Assembly: GCA_002869585.1 (NCBI GenBank)
Contig: PKUO01000107.1
Span: forward strand, 2,105 to 55,276
From: Sedimenticola sp.
GTDB lineage: Bacteria > Pseudomonadota > Gammaproteobacteria > Chromatiales > Chromatiaceae
Length of the DNA stretch: 53,172 bases
Reading direction: 5' to 3'
Part shown: positions 8,964 through 18,284 of the stretch, in pieces
How positions within the stretch are numbered: the first letter of the stretch is position 1
Layout: every line of letters begins with the position of its first letter
Translations under genes and position numbers: made by a program
The notes under the pieces: model-generated
What the model was told of the DNA's origin: nothing
Databases searched by the model: none
What the model saw: the letters and a program-made list of their open reading frames with translations, nothing else

Positions 8964-10079
8964 TCAGTCGCTTGCCAGCAGTGTCCGAATCTGTTGTGTA
9001 TAGGGATCGAGTACCGGAGCCAGTTTTCTCCGCATCAGGCTGCCCACAGCCGTGGTACCTTTGAGTACAGGGCGCAATACCCCATAACCGCCCCCGGAGA
9101 GAATACGCAAGGCTCTCAGCTCACTCTGCAGAGCGGGGATCTGTTGAAGACAGGCAACCGCCTCGGCTGCCTTGGAAATATAGCGGTCGGCTTCCGCCGC
9201 CAACTCCTCGATGGTCAGATCCGGATCACCCTCATGCCGAACAGCCAGGCAGTAATCTCGTAGCACATCCAAGGTGGTATTGACGATATCCTGGGTTGGC
9301 GGCTTGTCCAGTATGCGCAGGCTGGTGCTTAAAAATGTCTGTCCTGGTGCAGACAACAGTCTCTGTAACAGGACCGCCGTCTGATTGCCCGTCTCTATCA
9401 GTGCAGTCAGTTTTTCTGTGGCATCGTCATAGTCTGCCCGGGCGGGCAGTTGGTCCGGCAGGTCGTTCGGCATAGCCGCAAGAAAACCCAGCAGGTAGGC
9501 CGTTTTGCGTGCCGATCGCTTCCAAAGCTCATTGCGCGCGTCGGAGTCCAGCAGCTCCGGCTGGAGCGCCAGTCGCACCGACTCGACCATCGTCTCGGTT
9601 TCGGTCTCAAACGGGAGGTAGTCGATCAGATAACGGGCCAGCTTCTTGCCAGTCTCCCCCCTGACCACCGCCTCCGTCTGCAGCAGGCGGCGGGCGTTTT
9701 CCGCCTCCTCAGCCGCCCACCAGGCACGCCGTCCCAACTCATCGGTCAGTCCGCCGGCACAGACCACAGCAAAGACAGCGGTTGGATCACCGAGCAACAG
9801 CAACTGTTCGAGACTGTCCTGACGCATCTGACCCTGACGCGTCCAGCGCTGGAGATAAAGGGGATATCCACCTGGACTGCCCAACGCCTTTTCCGACAGG
9901 AAGCCACGGACTGCCTTGAGGTATTTTTCATCACTGCCAACAGGCGTGAGCTTGACCGTTGCCTCACCCTCTGGCAACAGGCCGTAGAGGGTCATGCTCG
10001 ACTCATGAATCCTGATTGCCAAAGGCTTGTTGGCCAACAAGACATTTAACCGCAGGGCATCTTCAGCGGACAATTCCAT
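8964..10079 (-). CDS. dsrS: DsrS-like protein, last gene of the dsr cluster
   Basis: 371 residues from the ATG at 10079 (MELSAEDALRLNVLL); a GTG at 10130 would add 17 residues. It is helical and soluble, with no signal peptide, membrane segment or known catalytic motif. I assign it mainly from position directly after dsrR, as in A. vinosum dsr...N-R-S, and from its length. DsrS is a cytoplasmic protein of unclear function needed for full sulfur oxidation in A. vinosum. About 100 bases separate it from dsrR. The assignment is good but not backed by a motif. Confidence 0.75.
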   Translation of the reverse strand: MELSAEDALRLNVLLANKPLAIRIHESSMTLYGLLPEGEATVKLTPVGSDEKYLKAVRGFLSEKALGSPGGYPLYLQRWTRQGQMRQDSLEQLLLLGDPTAVFAVVCAGGLTDELGRRAWWAAEEAENARRLLQTEAVVRGETGKKLARYLIDYLPFETETETMVESVRLALQPELLDSDARNELWKRSARKTAYLLGFLAAMPNDLPDQLPARADYDDATEKLTALIETGNQTAVLLQRLLSAPGQTFLSTSLRILDKPPTQDIVNTTLDVLRDYCLAVRHEGDPDLTIEELAAEADRYISKAAEAVACLQQIPALQSELRALRILSGGGYGVLRPVLKGTTAVGSLMRRKLAPVLDPYTQQIRTLLASD

Positions 10080-10179
10080 AAGGTTTTTCGATATTTCAGA
10101 TCTCGATGGTTTGCCGAAAAAGCAAAGCACGCTATTGGGTCGTTTTAAGCCTTATTCAGATCGAGACAGAAACCATCTC

Positions 10180-10500
10180 TCAGTTGCGTTTTCTTGGAGG
10201 TGGTTCGTAGTTGGCGTCCAGCGGATTCATGAAGATAAAGCGGAAATCACCCGCCTCCAGCTCTACATAGTCCATCACCGCATCTTCGAGAAGAGGGATG
10301 AACTCTGGCGCCATGACAATTTCGACACCGTTGGAAATCAGACGAATATCCTCGTCATTTCCCTCATCAAATCCCATCAAGTAATCGATACTGCCGTCCT
10401 GCTTCATTTTTGCAGCCAAACGCAGGGACATACCCTCAGTACCTCCCTCTTTGGAGGCAATCCGCACCTGTTCAGCGGCGGATTCTGTTAATTCGAACAT
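10180..10500 (-). CDS. dsrR: DsrR, IscA-like fold without cysteines
   Basis: 106 residues from the ATG at 10500, preceded by a strong AAGGAG seven bases away; an upstream in-frame start at 10536 lacks a comparable site. The sequence follows the A-type Fe-S carrier (IscA/ErpA) fold: FELTESAAEQVRIA, then GMSLRLAAK, then a C-terminal beta region. All three cluster-binding cysteines are absent and the protein has no Cys at all. This is the hallmark of DsrR, reported in A. vinosum to affect dsr expression rather than carry clusters. It is cut off from dsrN by a four-gene insert. Confidence 0.88.
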   Translation of the reverse strand: MFELTESAAEQVRIASKEGGTEGMSLRLAAKMKQDGSIDYLMGFDEGNDEDIRLISNGVEIVMAPEFIPLLEDAVMDYVELEAGDFRFIFMNPLDANYEPPPRKRN

Positions 10501-10650
10501 CTGAATTCTCCTTACCTGACCAATCAATTTGCACAACGCTGATCAGGTAGTCAGTTACAACGCATTCAATCCGGGTAATTCTATCTGATTTTTTTATCAT
10601 ACCACCTTTGGAAAAAAGTGGTTTAGAAGATGGAGGATAATAACCCACTG

Positions 10651-10669
10651 TTTTTATTTGAAATAAAAA
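10651..10669. repeat. Perfect A/T inverted repeat upstream of dsrR
   Basis: TTTTTATTT, one G, then AAATAAAAA form a perfect palindrome in the very A/T-rich 233 bases between the Sel1 gene and dsrR. It could end transcription from the Sel1 gene or sit in the dsrR promoter. In A/T-rich DNA such a repeat can also arise by chance. Confidence 0.35.
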
Positions 10670-10733
10670 ATATTATTTAAAAATAGCATCAAATACACTC
10701 TATCCAGAAATTGATTTTTTAGGGTTTTGGAAT

Positions 10734-11450
10734 TCATTCTGGAACGGCAGAAAGCCCTTCCAGGCGAGTTCTCGCTCCCTCATGCCCCTGCTCAGCGGCT
10801 TTTTTATACCAGATTCCCGCTTCGACCAAATCCTCCGGCACTCCAAGTCCATACTCATATACCTGTCCCAGTGCGTACTGGGCATTATCATAGTTCTGAT
10901 CAACAGCCATACGAATCCATTTTAGCCCTTCTGCCCTGTCCTCAGACAGACCCTCTCCATTGATATACATCACGCCAAGCATGTTCTGGGCCTTGGCATC
11001 CCCTAACTCAGCTGCCTTCCGATACCAAATCGCCGCCTTTATCCCATTCGCAATGACACCATTGCCATCTTTATAGGCCTCTCCCATAGTGAACATAGCC
11101 TCGACATATTGCTGTTCGGCTGATTTACGTAACCACTCAATTCCAAGCGTTTTATCCATGGAAAGGCCTTCTCCTTCCAGATAACTCATGCCGAGCTTAA
11201 ACTGCCCTTCCGGATCACCCTCTTCGGCCTGTTGACGAAAAGCCTCCACTAAACCCCAACGGGTAACTGTAGCTGATCCCTGTGTGGTAATCGTGGTCGT
11301 CGTTCCATCCGATCGCGTAATTGTTGTTGTAATACTGCCATCCTGATCATTGTCCATGTCCGGCAAAAACAATACGGCCACTAACAGAAGCCCCATCAAG
11401 ACCAATAGGCCGACAATACCTCTCAGAATAAACCTCAATATCTTATTCAT
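10734..11450 (-). CDS. Membrane-anchored Sel1-repeat protein
   Basis: 238 residues. One N-terminal membrane segment (about residues 4-28, IVGLLVLMGLLLVAVLFL) is followed by a Thr-rich linker and four Sel1-like repeats (GQFKLGMSYLEGEG, AMFTMGEAYKDGNG, AQNMLGVMYINGEG, AQYALGQVYEYGLG). Sel1 repeats are alpha-solenoid protein-binding platforms; the orientation implies a periplasmic repeat domain. It is the last of four exported or anchored proteins encoded between dsrN and dsrR, 100 bases after the protease/TPR gene. Codon use is visibly more A/T-rich than that of dsrA. No enzymatic function is apparent. Confidence 0.85.
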   Translation of the reverse strand: MNKILRFILRGIVGLLVLMGLLLVAVLFLPDMDNDQDGSITTTITRSDGTTTTITTQGSATVTRWGLVEAFRQQAEEGDPEGQFKLGMSYLEGEGLSMDKTLGIEWLRKSAEQQYVEAMFTMGEAYKDGNGVIANGIKAAIWYRKAAELGDAKAQNMLGVMYINGEGLSEDRAEGLKWIRMAVDQNYDNAQYALGQVYEYGLGVPEDLVEAGIWYKKAAEQGHEGARTRLEGLSAVPE

Positions 11451-11550
11451 GGTTTATTTCCTTTCCGCCAGTCCTCAAACATCAATCCATCTGGCAAACA
11501 GCTTGAAAACAGCAGCGCATATTTCAACACTTTCCATGTTTTCTCCGAAC

Positions 11551-14500
11551 CTACTGCGTTCTCGCAAAGACCATCTCTCCTGATTCATCCATGGCAATGA
11601 CCAGTTGATTTTCGCTAATAACAAATCCATGTGTACTCATCTCTCCGGCATCACTAGTAAACTGGAGAGTAGTGCCAACAACTTTGGCTGTACCCTGCTC
11701 GGAGGTCACCTGATTACCCGTTTGAACCTGCATCACATAACGACCCGATGCATCAAGCACGAGAGTCAATGCCCCGCTATAACTACCCGAAGTTTCGTCA
11801 TAGAGAAGGGAAGTCCAACTGCCTATCAAGCTGTTGGGCATACTTCCCTGTACCGTCTGATGCGTTCTACCAGGGTATTTTTCTATCGACAGCAATATGC
11901 CAGCCATCACCTCTTGTGGAAGTTCCTTCTGTAATTGACTCAATAACTCCTGGGTGATCTCTGTTTGGAAATCCAGTGGGGTTTTACTTATCACGAGACC
12001 GGCAATCACAGGGGGATACCCCAATTCATTGATCATAGCTTTGATTACATCGTATGACAGGCGTGCCTCTTTATAACGGCCCATCAAGCTGACCACCTCC
12101 TGATCGTTTGCACGCAACTCCTGAGCCCAGATCAGATGTCCCAAGGCAATAGCATGATACGCTGTGTAGTCCTTAAGAAGCCGCGAGATACCGAGATGCG
12201 CCTCAAGGGCACTTTCCTGACCCCAGTAATTGGCTAACATTTGCAGATAGAGGAGCAGCGCCCTATCCGGATTCTCAACCTGTTTTGACTGTGCTGACTG
12301 TGCAGCTTTCAGATAGGTTGCTGGTTGTGGCAGATTACCCAGTTTTTGTGAACGTTCTATTGATTGCAGATAACTTTCGAGCGCTTTATCCGGCTTTGCG
12401 AGTGCTTGATAGGCATCTCCAAGTGCTGACAAAACGGCAGGATACCCTGGCATGTCATCATTGATTTTATTGTACTCCAACAGGGCTCCCACTAACTTAT
12501 CTGTACTTTGATAGTATCGCGCGATGCCCAAACGGGCATCCAGACTATCCGGTTGAATACGCAGTGCCTCCTCAAACTCGCGTTTACCCTCCCCGTAATG
12601 TTTCATGGAATAATAGGTCTCTCCAGCCAACAGATAAGGTGATGGAATTACCTTCTGGGTGAGTTGCTTGGCCTTTTCCAGGTCAACCAATGCCTGATCG
12701 AAGGATCGTGTTACAAGAAATACCCGAGCACGCATCTCATAGGCCTCTGACTCTTTGGGATGCGCAGCCACGAGACGATCCGCATACCCTCTCGCTTTCT
12801 TCGTGTCGCCCAGTTCCAGACAGGCTTGCGCCAGGAACATCAACGTAGGCTGGTGATCAGGTAAAACGCTCAGTGCGATATCAAGCTGCTTAAGACCTGC
12901 AACAACATCCTCCTGTGTTTTCGCCTGCTCCAAACGCAGTCGTCCCACCAGATAATGGGTGTCAGCGGAATCGGGGGCAGCCTTCAATGCGCGTTGTGCA
13001 ACCATCAGTGCACCCTCTGTGGCACCCTTGGCTCGACTGTGCAATGCCACATCGTAGAGTTCCGCGGGATCGAGGTATTGATCCCTTTCCTTGCTGACCA
13101 GGGTAGCTAGAGGATATTCAGCAAGGGCGTAATCGATGGGTATAACACCAAAGTAATTCCAGAGATTCTCTTTGCCCTTGATTCCGAACGAGCCAAAGGT
13201 GTTTTGTCCAAAAACCCGGCCATGCATCAAATCGAAAGATGGACCACCACTGCTTCCATGCGCAATCGGAGCATCGACATAGATGGATTCCAGCTGTCCG
13301 GTGAAATCCTTGTTGAGTCGGGTCACAATACCCGAGGTTACAATGGTTGAGAGGGTTTCGATGCGGCCTCTATCTGGAAATCCCAGTGTCAACACAGGAT
13401 CCGCCAATTGGATTTCACGGGTACTCACTAAAGGTAATGGTTTGTAGTGACGTCCATCAGGGAGTTTCAACAGGGCAATATCGATTCCCCAGCTCATGCC
13501 GCGTACCAGCTGCTGATAAGTGGGAGCCCAGCGATAACCAACAAGTTCGGCCTCTGCCTTCTGTATACCGGTATCCGAATCCCACTCGGCGGTGAACCGG
13601 GTTGCTGGCTGATCCTTTTCATCATCCCAGATGACATGGTGATTCGTGAGCAGGTAGCCATCCTCACGAACAACGAAACCTGTGCCATAACTCATAGCCT
13701 GATCACCGCGATAACTTGTTATGGAAACAATGCCTGTCTTGTGGTTTTCGACTACCTTCTGTGCCGGCAATGGCTCCGGCTGTCGCGCCGTGTTGACCTG
13801 AGTCAGGAAAGATGATTTCTGTAAAATCTGATCAAACTGTGGCTTGTACGCAGTAAACAGGTTTTCCGGTGACATACTAACCACAAGAATCATCTGTCCT
13901 TCCCGGAAGGCCAACACCATATCGCCTCTATATTGTCCAACTTTGTCCGATACTGTACCCACGAGCTGCAATTTAGCAGCGGGCAATTCGCCCAAGCGTA
14001 TTGCCAATACATCACCTACCGGCCGTAATCCAGGTTCCTGCTCCAGCACCATAGGTAACATCTGCTGTATAACCTGACTCGGCGTCATATCGCTCATAAT
14101 TGATTCCGGATCCAGAGGGGACGTCAATAATTGAAAGGCTACTTCAAGATCATCCGGATCAGGGACATTTTTTTCAGGCGTAAGAGTGTAAGACACATAA
14201 TCACCATCGATATCCTTGAGCAACTGCCAGTCAGGTGGATAACGCAGCTTAAACAGGTCCAGAACATGGGGGTAATAGCCGGCATGAGGCATTGATGCTT
14301 CCATGCCGCCTGATTTCTCCGCATCCCTTAGGTACCTGACAATTTCAGCTGGCACGCCTGCCTGCAGCAAGTTGAGCATCTGGGCGGTTTCCAGTTTCAC
14401 CGCCCCCGAATCCACTCCCAGCGTATTGATGATCAACAGTTGTGTACTTACCGGAAGCTTGTCATGTGCCATAGCCTTGATTTTTTCCAAATCAATAGCA

Positions 14501-14976
14501 TGACCTCGCATGACGTAAATCAGCCATGTCGACGCCTGGAATCGTTTGTGAAAATCCAATAGCGCTCGTGGTGACGTATCGAAATCATGATCATTTTGCT
14601 GTATTTCCTTGAGTATCGCTTCAAGGGATAACCCGCGAGTCAGCATAGCTCCGACACTGTTGTTGTAGAGACGCCTGCGCAGTGCACGACTGCCTAGAAA
14701 ATCAATGAATTCGGGAGAAAAGCCCGCCTTCCGCAAGCGATCAACATCACTCTCCGTGAATGTTGTATCCGTAGAGGATTTAGACAGTTCTTGTTTGATC
14801 GTTTCTTCCGTAAAACCGAGGTTCTGCAGTTCGATCAATTCGTTAACCGTTAATCCTTCACTGTCACCAGCTTGAGCGGCTAAACCTACAGGCCATGACA
14901 CGACCAATAAAATGAACAGAAAAATACCTCGCAGCCTCTTGCCATATATAGTGTTATCCGGTCTTTTTCTGTTCAT
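11551..14976 (-). CDS. Exported trypsin-like serine protease with TPR repeats and shared terminal domains
   Basis: 1141 residues from the ATG at 14976 (GAGAAGAAAG upstream); a GTG at 14988 would overlap the previous gene. A signal peptide (IFLFILLVVSWPVGLAAQA) is followed by a helical N-terminal motif pair (LTVNELIELQNLGFTEETI and SDVDRLRKAGFSPEFIDFL). A DegP-like protease domain at roughly 405-620 has TNHHV (His near 445), GIDIALLKL (Asp near 498) and HGSSGGPS (Ser near 576), so the triad looks intact. TPR repeats span about 640-1000. The last 90 residues form a lipocalin-like beta domain. The first and last domains recur in the neighbouring 310-residue protein. Substrate unknown; location periplasmic or surface. 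Confidence 0.85.
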   Translation of the reverse strand: MNRKRPDNTIYGKRLRGIFLFILLVVSWPVGLAAQAGDSEGLTVNELIELQNLGFTEETIKQELSKSSTDTTFTESDVDRLRKAGFSPEFIDFLGSRALRRRLYNNSVGAMLTRGLSLEAILKEIQQNDHDFDTSPRALLDFHKRFQASTWLIYVMRGHAIDLEKIKAMAHDKLPVSTQLLIINTLGVDSGAVKLETAQMLNLLQAGVPAEIVRYLRDAEKSGGMEASMPHAGYYPHVLDLFKLRYPPDWQLLKDIDGDYVSYTLTPEKNVPDPDDLEVAFQLLTSPLDPESIMSDMTPSQVIQQMLPMVLEQEPGLRPVGDVLAIRLGELPAAKLQLVGTVSDKVGQYRGDMVLAFREGQMILVVSMSPENLFTAYKPQFDQILQKSSFLTQVNTARQPEPLPAQKVVENHKTGIVSITSYRGDQAMSYGTGFVVREDGYLLTNHHVIWDDEKDQPATRFTAEWDSDTGIQKAEAELVGYRWAPTYQQLVRGMSWGIDIALLKLPDGRHYKPLPLVSTREIQLADPVLTLGFPDRGRIETLSTIVTSGIVTRLNKDFTGQLESIYVDAPIAHGSSGGPSFDLMHGRVFGQNTFGSFGIKGKENLWNYFGVIPIDYALAEYPLATLVSKERDQYLDPAELYDVALHSRAKGATEGALMVAQRALKAAPDSADTHYLVGRLRLEQAKTQEDVVAGLKQLDIALSVLPDHQPTLMFLAQACLELGDTKKARGYADRLVAAHPKESEAYEMRARVFLVTRSFDQALVDLEKAKQLTQKVIPSPYLLAGETYYSMKHYGEGKREFEEALRIQPDSLDARLGIARYYQSTDKLVGALLEYNKINDDMPGYPAVLSALGDAYQALAKPDKALESYLQSIERSQKLGNLPQPATYLKAAQSAQSKQVENPDRALLLYLQMLANYWGQESALEAHLGISRLLKDYTAYHAIALGHLIWAQELRANDQEVVSLMGRYKEARLSYDVIKAMINELGYPPVIAGLVISKTPLDFQTEITQELLSQLQKELPQEVMAGILLSIEKYPGRTHQTVQGSMPNSLIGSWTSLLYDETSGSYSGALTLVLDASGRYVMQVQTGNQVTSEQGTAKVVGTTLQFTSDAGEMSTHGFVISENQLVIAMDESGEMVFARTQ

Positions 14977-14984
14977 CTTTCTTC

Positions 14985-15917
14985 TCACTCATAACGGGTG
15001 AAGACAACCTCAGCACCTACTTGTGGCATATGAACAATAAACTGCTGGCCTTGAACTCGGAATGTATAGTTTTCAACCTGACCATATTCATTGCGCAATA
15101 TGAGCGTATTACCTTGGACCTGATACGTCCCACTCCCTTCGGCGTAGCCCATGCTAGAGGTGCTCGAGCTTGCAAAAGTGCCATCATCCAACAGATCGAG
15201 ATACATCTGTGTTGGATATCCGTAGTTACCTTGGTATAGGGTTTGCCACCCTCCGATCAACTGCTGATGAACGTTTTGATATCCTTGTACTCTGCCACCA
15301 TCTTGCCGCACCTGCTGTGCCAGTAGCACCAATAGTTGTGCACTGGGTTGCCCGTCTACCGTGATACCACTATTCGCTTGAAAATTGCGTATCGCTGCTG
15401 ACGTCTTCGATCCCATAATCCCGTCTTCAACCCCAGCGTTATACCCCAACTGATTAAGGTGTTGTTGGATTAGCAACACCTGTTCACTAAAAACCACCTT
15501 GGGAATGTCGGGTGTTACTGATGGTGACTGAGTGTTTTCCGGTGGCTCTTCAGCAGGCGCATTGATGGGATGGGGCGTTTGCGGTGAACCGCTGCCTGGC
15601 GATCCATCTTGCGTTTTCGATATGGGTTGCAGGCGATCCTGTCCAATACCCGCAGGTTGGTTATCAGTCTTGTGTACGGTTTCCTCTGGATGGCGTATGA
15701 AGTTTATCAATGCCTCACTAAATCCCGCATTTTTCAATGCAACAAGATCAACATCCGATAGGTTTACCGTGTGTCCTGACTGTATAATTTGTTCTTTAAT
15801 CTCAGAGTCACTGAAACCCAACGCTTTCAGACCCACCAAAGAATCGACGGTCAATACCTCAGCATGTAGGCCCGTGCAGAAAAACACGCTGAACAATAAA
15901 ACCAGCAAGCTTCTCAT
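14985..15917 (-). CDS. Exported peptidoglycan-binding protein sharing terminal domains with the protease
   Basis: 310 residues from the ATG at 15917, which has AGGAGG upstream; a GTG at 15923 is less likely. Signal peptide SLLVLLFSVFFCTGLHAE, then the helical motif pair (LTVDSLVGLKALGFSDSEI and LVALKNAGFSEALINFI), a Pro/Ser-rich linker, a PG_binding_1 domain (IQQHLNQLGYNAGVEDGIMG, then TSAAIRNFQ) at about 150-205, and a C-terminal lipocalin-like beta domain (LIGGWQTLY to VVFTRYE). Eight bases separate its stop from the protease/TPR start. The shared ends suggest the two proteins act on the same partner, with this one holding the cell wall; that is inference. Confidence 0.85.
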   Translation of the reverse strand: MRSLLVLLFSVFFCTGLHAEVLTVDSLVGLKALGFSDSEIKEQIIQSGHTVNLSDVDLVALKNAGFSEALINFIRHPEETVHKTDNQPAGIGQDRLQPISKTQDGSPGSGSPQTPHPINAPAEEPPENTQSPSVTPDIPKVVFSEQVLLIQQHLNQLGYNAGVEDGIMGSKTSAAIRNFQANSGITVDGQPSAQLLVLLAQQVRQDGGRVQGYQNVHQQLIGGWQTLYQGNYGYPTQMYLDLLDDGTFASSSTSSMGYAEGSGTYQVQGNTLILRNEYGQVENYTFRVQGQQFIVHMPQVGAEVVFTRYE

Positions 15918-15953
15918 ACCCACCTCCTGCTTTATCGGTCGAGTCCTTTCTGT

Positions 15954-18284
15954 TTATTGAAGATCCCTTAATGGAATGTGCTGGTAACGTTGATAACCAG
16001 CCGCCTTATTGAGACCAGCAACCAATCGATTAATATCGTACAAGGGAGCGTCGTAAAGTTCTCCAACCTCAAGATCAGCCACCCGGGTAGTGTCCGTATT
16101 GTATTCGGTCCAGTCGGCATGAATGGCGTCTAACGATTTTTGCCGCTCGTCATGCACCTGATCGATAATCCTGCCAACCTCCTTCAGGTCAGCGAACGAC
16201 TTTTCAATTCGCTCCTGATACACACTGCTGGCAACCCGCCAGGATCCCCATATCCGCTTCAGGGTGGGGATGTTCTGCTGAAAAAGCTCCGTGGGCGATG
16301 AGACAGTTGAAAAATAATATGTCCACATCCCCGCATATCCAGGCTGCATACCAAATAACGTGATGCTTCGATATACCCTCGGATTCGCACCACCCAATTC
16401 CCACTCAACATCCAGCATGGCTGCTTGACCGCCAGGCCAAGCTATCGGAGCATGCTCAATAGTACGAAGTACACGCTGGGATGGCTGCTGTTTTCCGAGT
16501 ATTTGCGCCATAGAGTTGGGCCACTCTTGCCAGAAGGTGGTAAACGTTGTTACTGGATCCGAAAAAGGAATGACCAGTAATCCGGCCCCATAGGACCCCG
16601 GATTCCCTACAGAACTCCAGAGTTGCTGGGTTTGGGAAATCCCTTCCGGTGTAAGTGCAGTCCCATGAATACCTAATGCCAGCATGCTGCCATCCGGTCC
16701 TACGGCATCCACCATACCCTTATGCGCGCTCGTGATACGCCACCCCATCGGCAGTCCAATGCTGCCACTGCCATCGGGAAGTCCTGTCTGTTGCAGAGGC
16801 TGTACCTCTGCATTTCGACTCTGGCGGTGCGGTAACCTGGGTAGCCGCGTTTGCAGCGCCTGTACCATACCCGGCAATGAATGCTGAAAATGCCGGGTCT
16901 CATCATAAGCTATGGCCGTAAACGCCTCATTCCCGGAAACCAGGACAATCATAAGACCTTGCACAGAGACAGCGTTGCGGCTTGCATTGAACAGCACTTG
17001 TATCTCCCTTCCTTCCGGATCACCAAAAGCCTGGAGTAAGGAAGGTCTTCCGTCAAAATAACCGGCAAAACTATCAAGCGCATCACGAACCATTCTTGTT
17101 GTGTTGGCACCATAATCTGCCTCTTTTTTCAGCAATAGTTCCCCGCTTGCTGATCCATGGGGCGTTGTTTGAAATGATGCAGGCAGCTTCTTCGGAGACT
17201 GTCGATCTGATGGAATAGACGGCGACTCAGGAGGAGTCAAAGATGGCGATCTGCTTTGCGGGCTGGAAAGGGGCAAAGGTGGCAGACGACTGAGCTTATT
17301 TCTAATACCTTCAAGGTCAAAAAGAAGATTATCCCTGTCGCTAAGTTGTGCCTCAAATTGAAATTGTTCCTTACTACACTGAACCGTACCCTTCACAGCT
17401 TGTGCAAATGCCATTGATCCACTGGTTTTATTCAGACTCCGTCCAGTGAGTTCACAGACTTCAGACCCCATCTGGAGCGAACCGATATACGCATCACCTT
17501 GGCGACGCAATTCAACACTGATCAACGATCCTTCAAACCGTCCCTCATACGGTGCATGGGAGGGTTGTGTCTGCAGATTAGACGAGGCCGGTGACGGTGT
17601 TTGCACATCAAGGGAAACCTGTGCATTGGGAAGTTCAAAATCATCAAATTCGAAGATACCCTCACCCAGCGCAATCAGGCCCACACCCGAGCCCTGAACC
17701 TTCGAACTCGATACATTACCCAACTCAACGCCATTGATCAGCAGGTAGATATCTTCACCTTTCAGTTGAACTTCCAGGCGATTTCTTCCAGCCCGTTTAA
17801 TAGCGCTGCTACCACTACTGACCAAAGGCCTTAAACCCTCTGCATCGCGCCGATATAAGGCAAATGTCTGATTGTCCTGAAGTACAAATGCATAGTAGTG
17901 ACCTGTCGCCGGCTCAAACCTGAACAACAGACCAGCACCCGAATGAAAGTCACCGCCAACCAGCATTCCACCTACATCTACACGAATGGTGTCCCCGGGT
18001 TGTGTCCATGTGCTCTTGCCCGGCATGACGTAGTAATAGCGGACATCTGTAGGATCTGTACGATTTTCCAGCCGATAGAAACCACCCTGCATGTGTGCAG
18101 TCCAGCCACTCATCTCACCGACCGGCATAACACCGTGCAAAGCAGAGGTTGGAGAATCATCATCGGGCTCAAATCGCTCAATATAGCCAACGGCTGTGGC
18201 CGGGAGAGAAAAAAACAATAAAACAACCAGCATCACACCAAGCATTACCGGAAGCCAACTGTTCAAGAGAAGTGATTTATTCAT
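15954..18284 (-). CDS. Large exported protein with an N-terminal lectin-like domain
   Basis: 776 residues from the ATG at 18284 (GGAGGG eight bases upstream). A signal or anchor segment (LPVMLGVMLVVLLFFSLPATAVG) precedes a concanavalin/LamG-like beta domain (ERFEPDDD, YRLENRTDP, GLLFRFEPATGHYYAFVLQDNQTFALY, FEFDDFELPN) covering about 35-225. A beta-rich segment, a Pro/Ser linker (SSPQSRSPSLTPPESPS) and about 380 residues of unknown type follow. It is the first gene of the four-gene insert and lies downstream of a 10-bp tandem repeat. The middle and end match nothing I recognise. Ligand binding in the periplasm or on the surface is inferred. Confidence 0.75.
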   Translation of the reverse strand: MNKSLLLNSWLPVMLGVMLVVLLFFSLPATAVGYIERFEPDDDSPTSALHGVMPVGEMSGWTAHMQGGFYRLENRTDPTDVRYYYVMPGKSTWTQPGDTIRVDVGGMLVGGDFHSGAGLLFRFEPATGHYYAFVLQDNQTFALYRRDAEGLRPLVSSGSSAIKRAGRNRLEVQLKGEDIYLLINGVELGNVSSSKVQGSGVGLIALGEGIFEFDDFELPNAQVSLDVQTPSPASSNLQTQPSHAPYEGRFEGSLISVELRRQGDAYIGSLQMGSEVCELTGRSLNKTSGSMAFAQAVKGTVQCSKEQFQFEAQLSDRDNLLFDLEGIRNKLSRLPPLPLSSPQSRSPSLTPPESPSIPSDRQSPKKLPASFQTTPHGSASGELLLKKEADYGANTTRMVRDALDSFAGYFDGRPSLLQAFGDPEGREIQVLFNASRNAVSVQGLMIVLVSGNEAFTAIAYDETRHFQHSLPGMVQALQTRLPRLPHRQSRNAEVQPLQQTGLPDGSGSIGLPMGWRITSAHKGMVDAVGPDGSMLALGIHGTALTPEGISQTQQLWSSVGNPGSYGAGLLVIPFSDPVTTFTTFWQEWPNSMAQILGKQQPSQRVLRTIEHAPIAWPGGQAAMLDVEWELGGANPRVYRSITLFGMQPGYAGMWTYYFSTVSSPTELFQQNIPTLKRIWGSWRVASSVYQERIEKSFADLKEVGRIIDQVHDERQKSLDAIHADWTEYNTDTTRVADLEVGELYDAPLYDINRLVAGLNKAAGYQRYQHIPLRDLQ

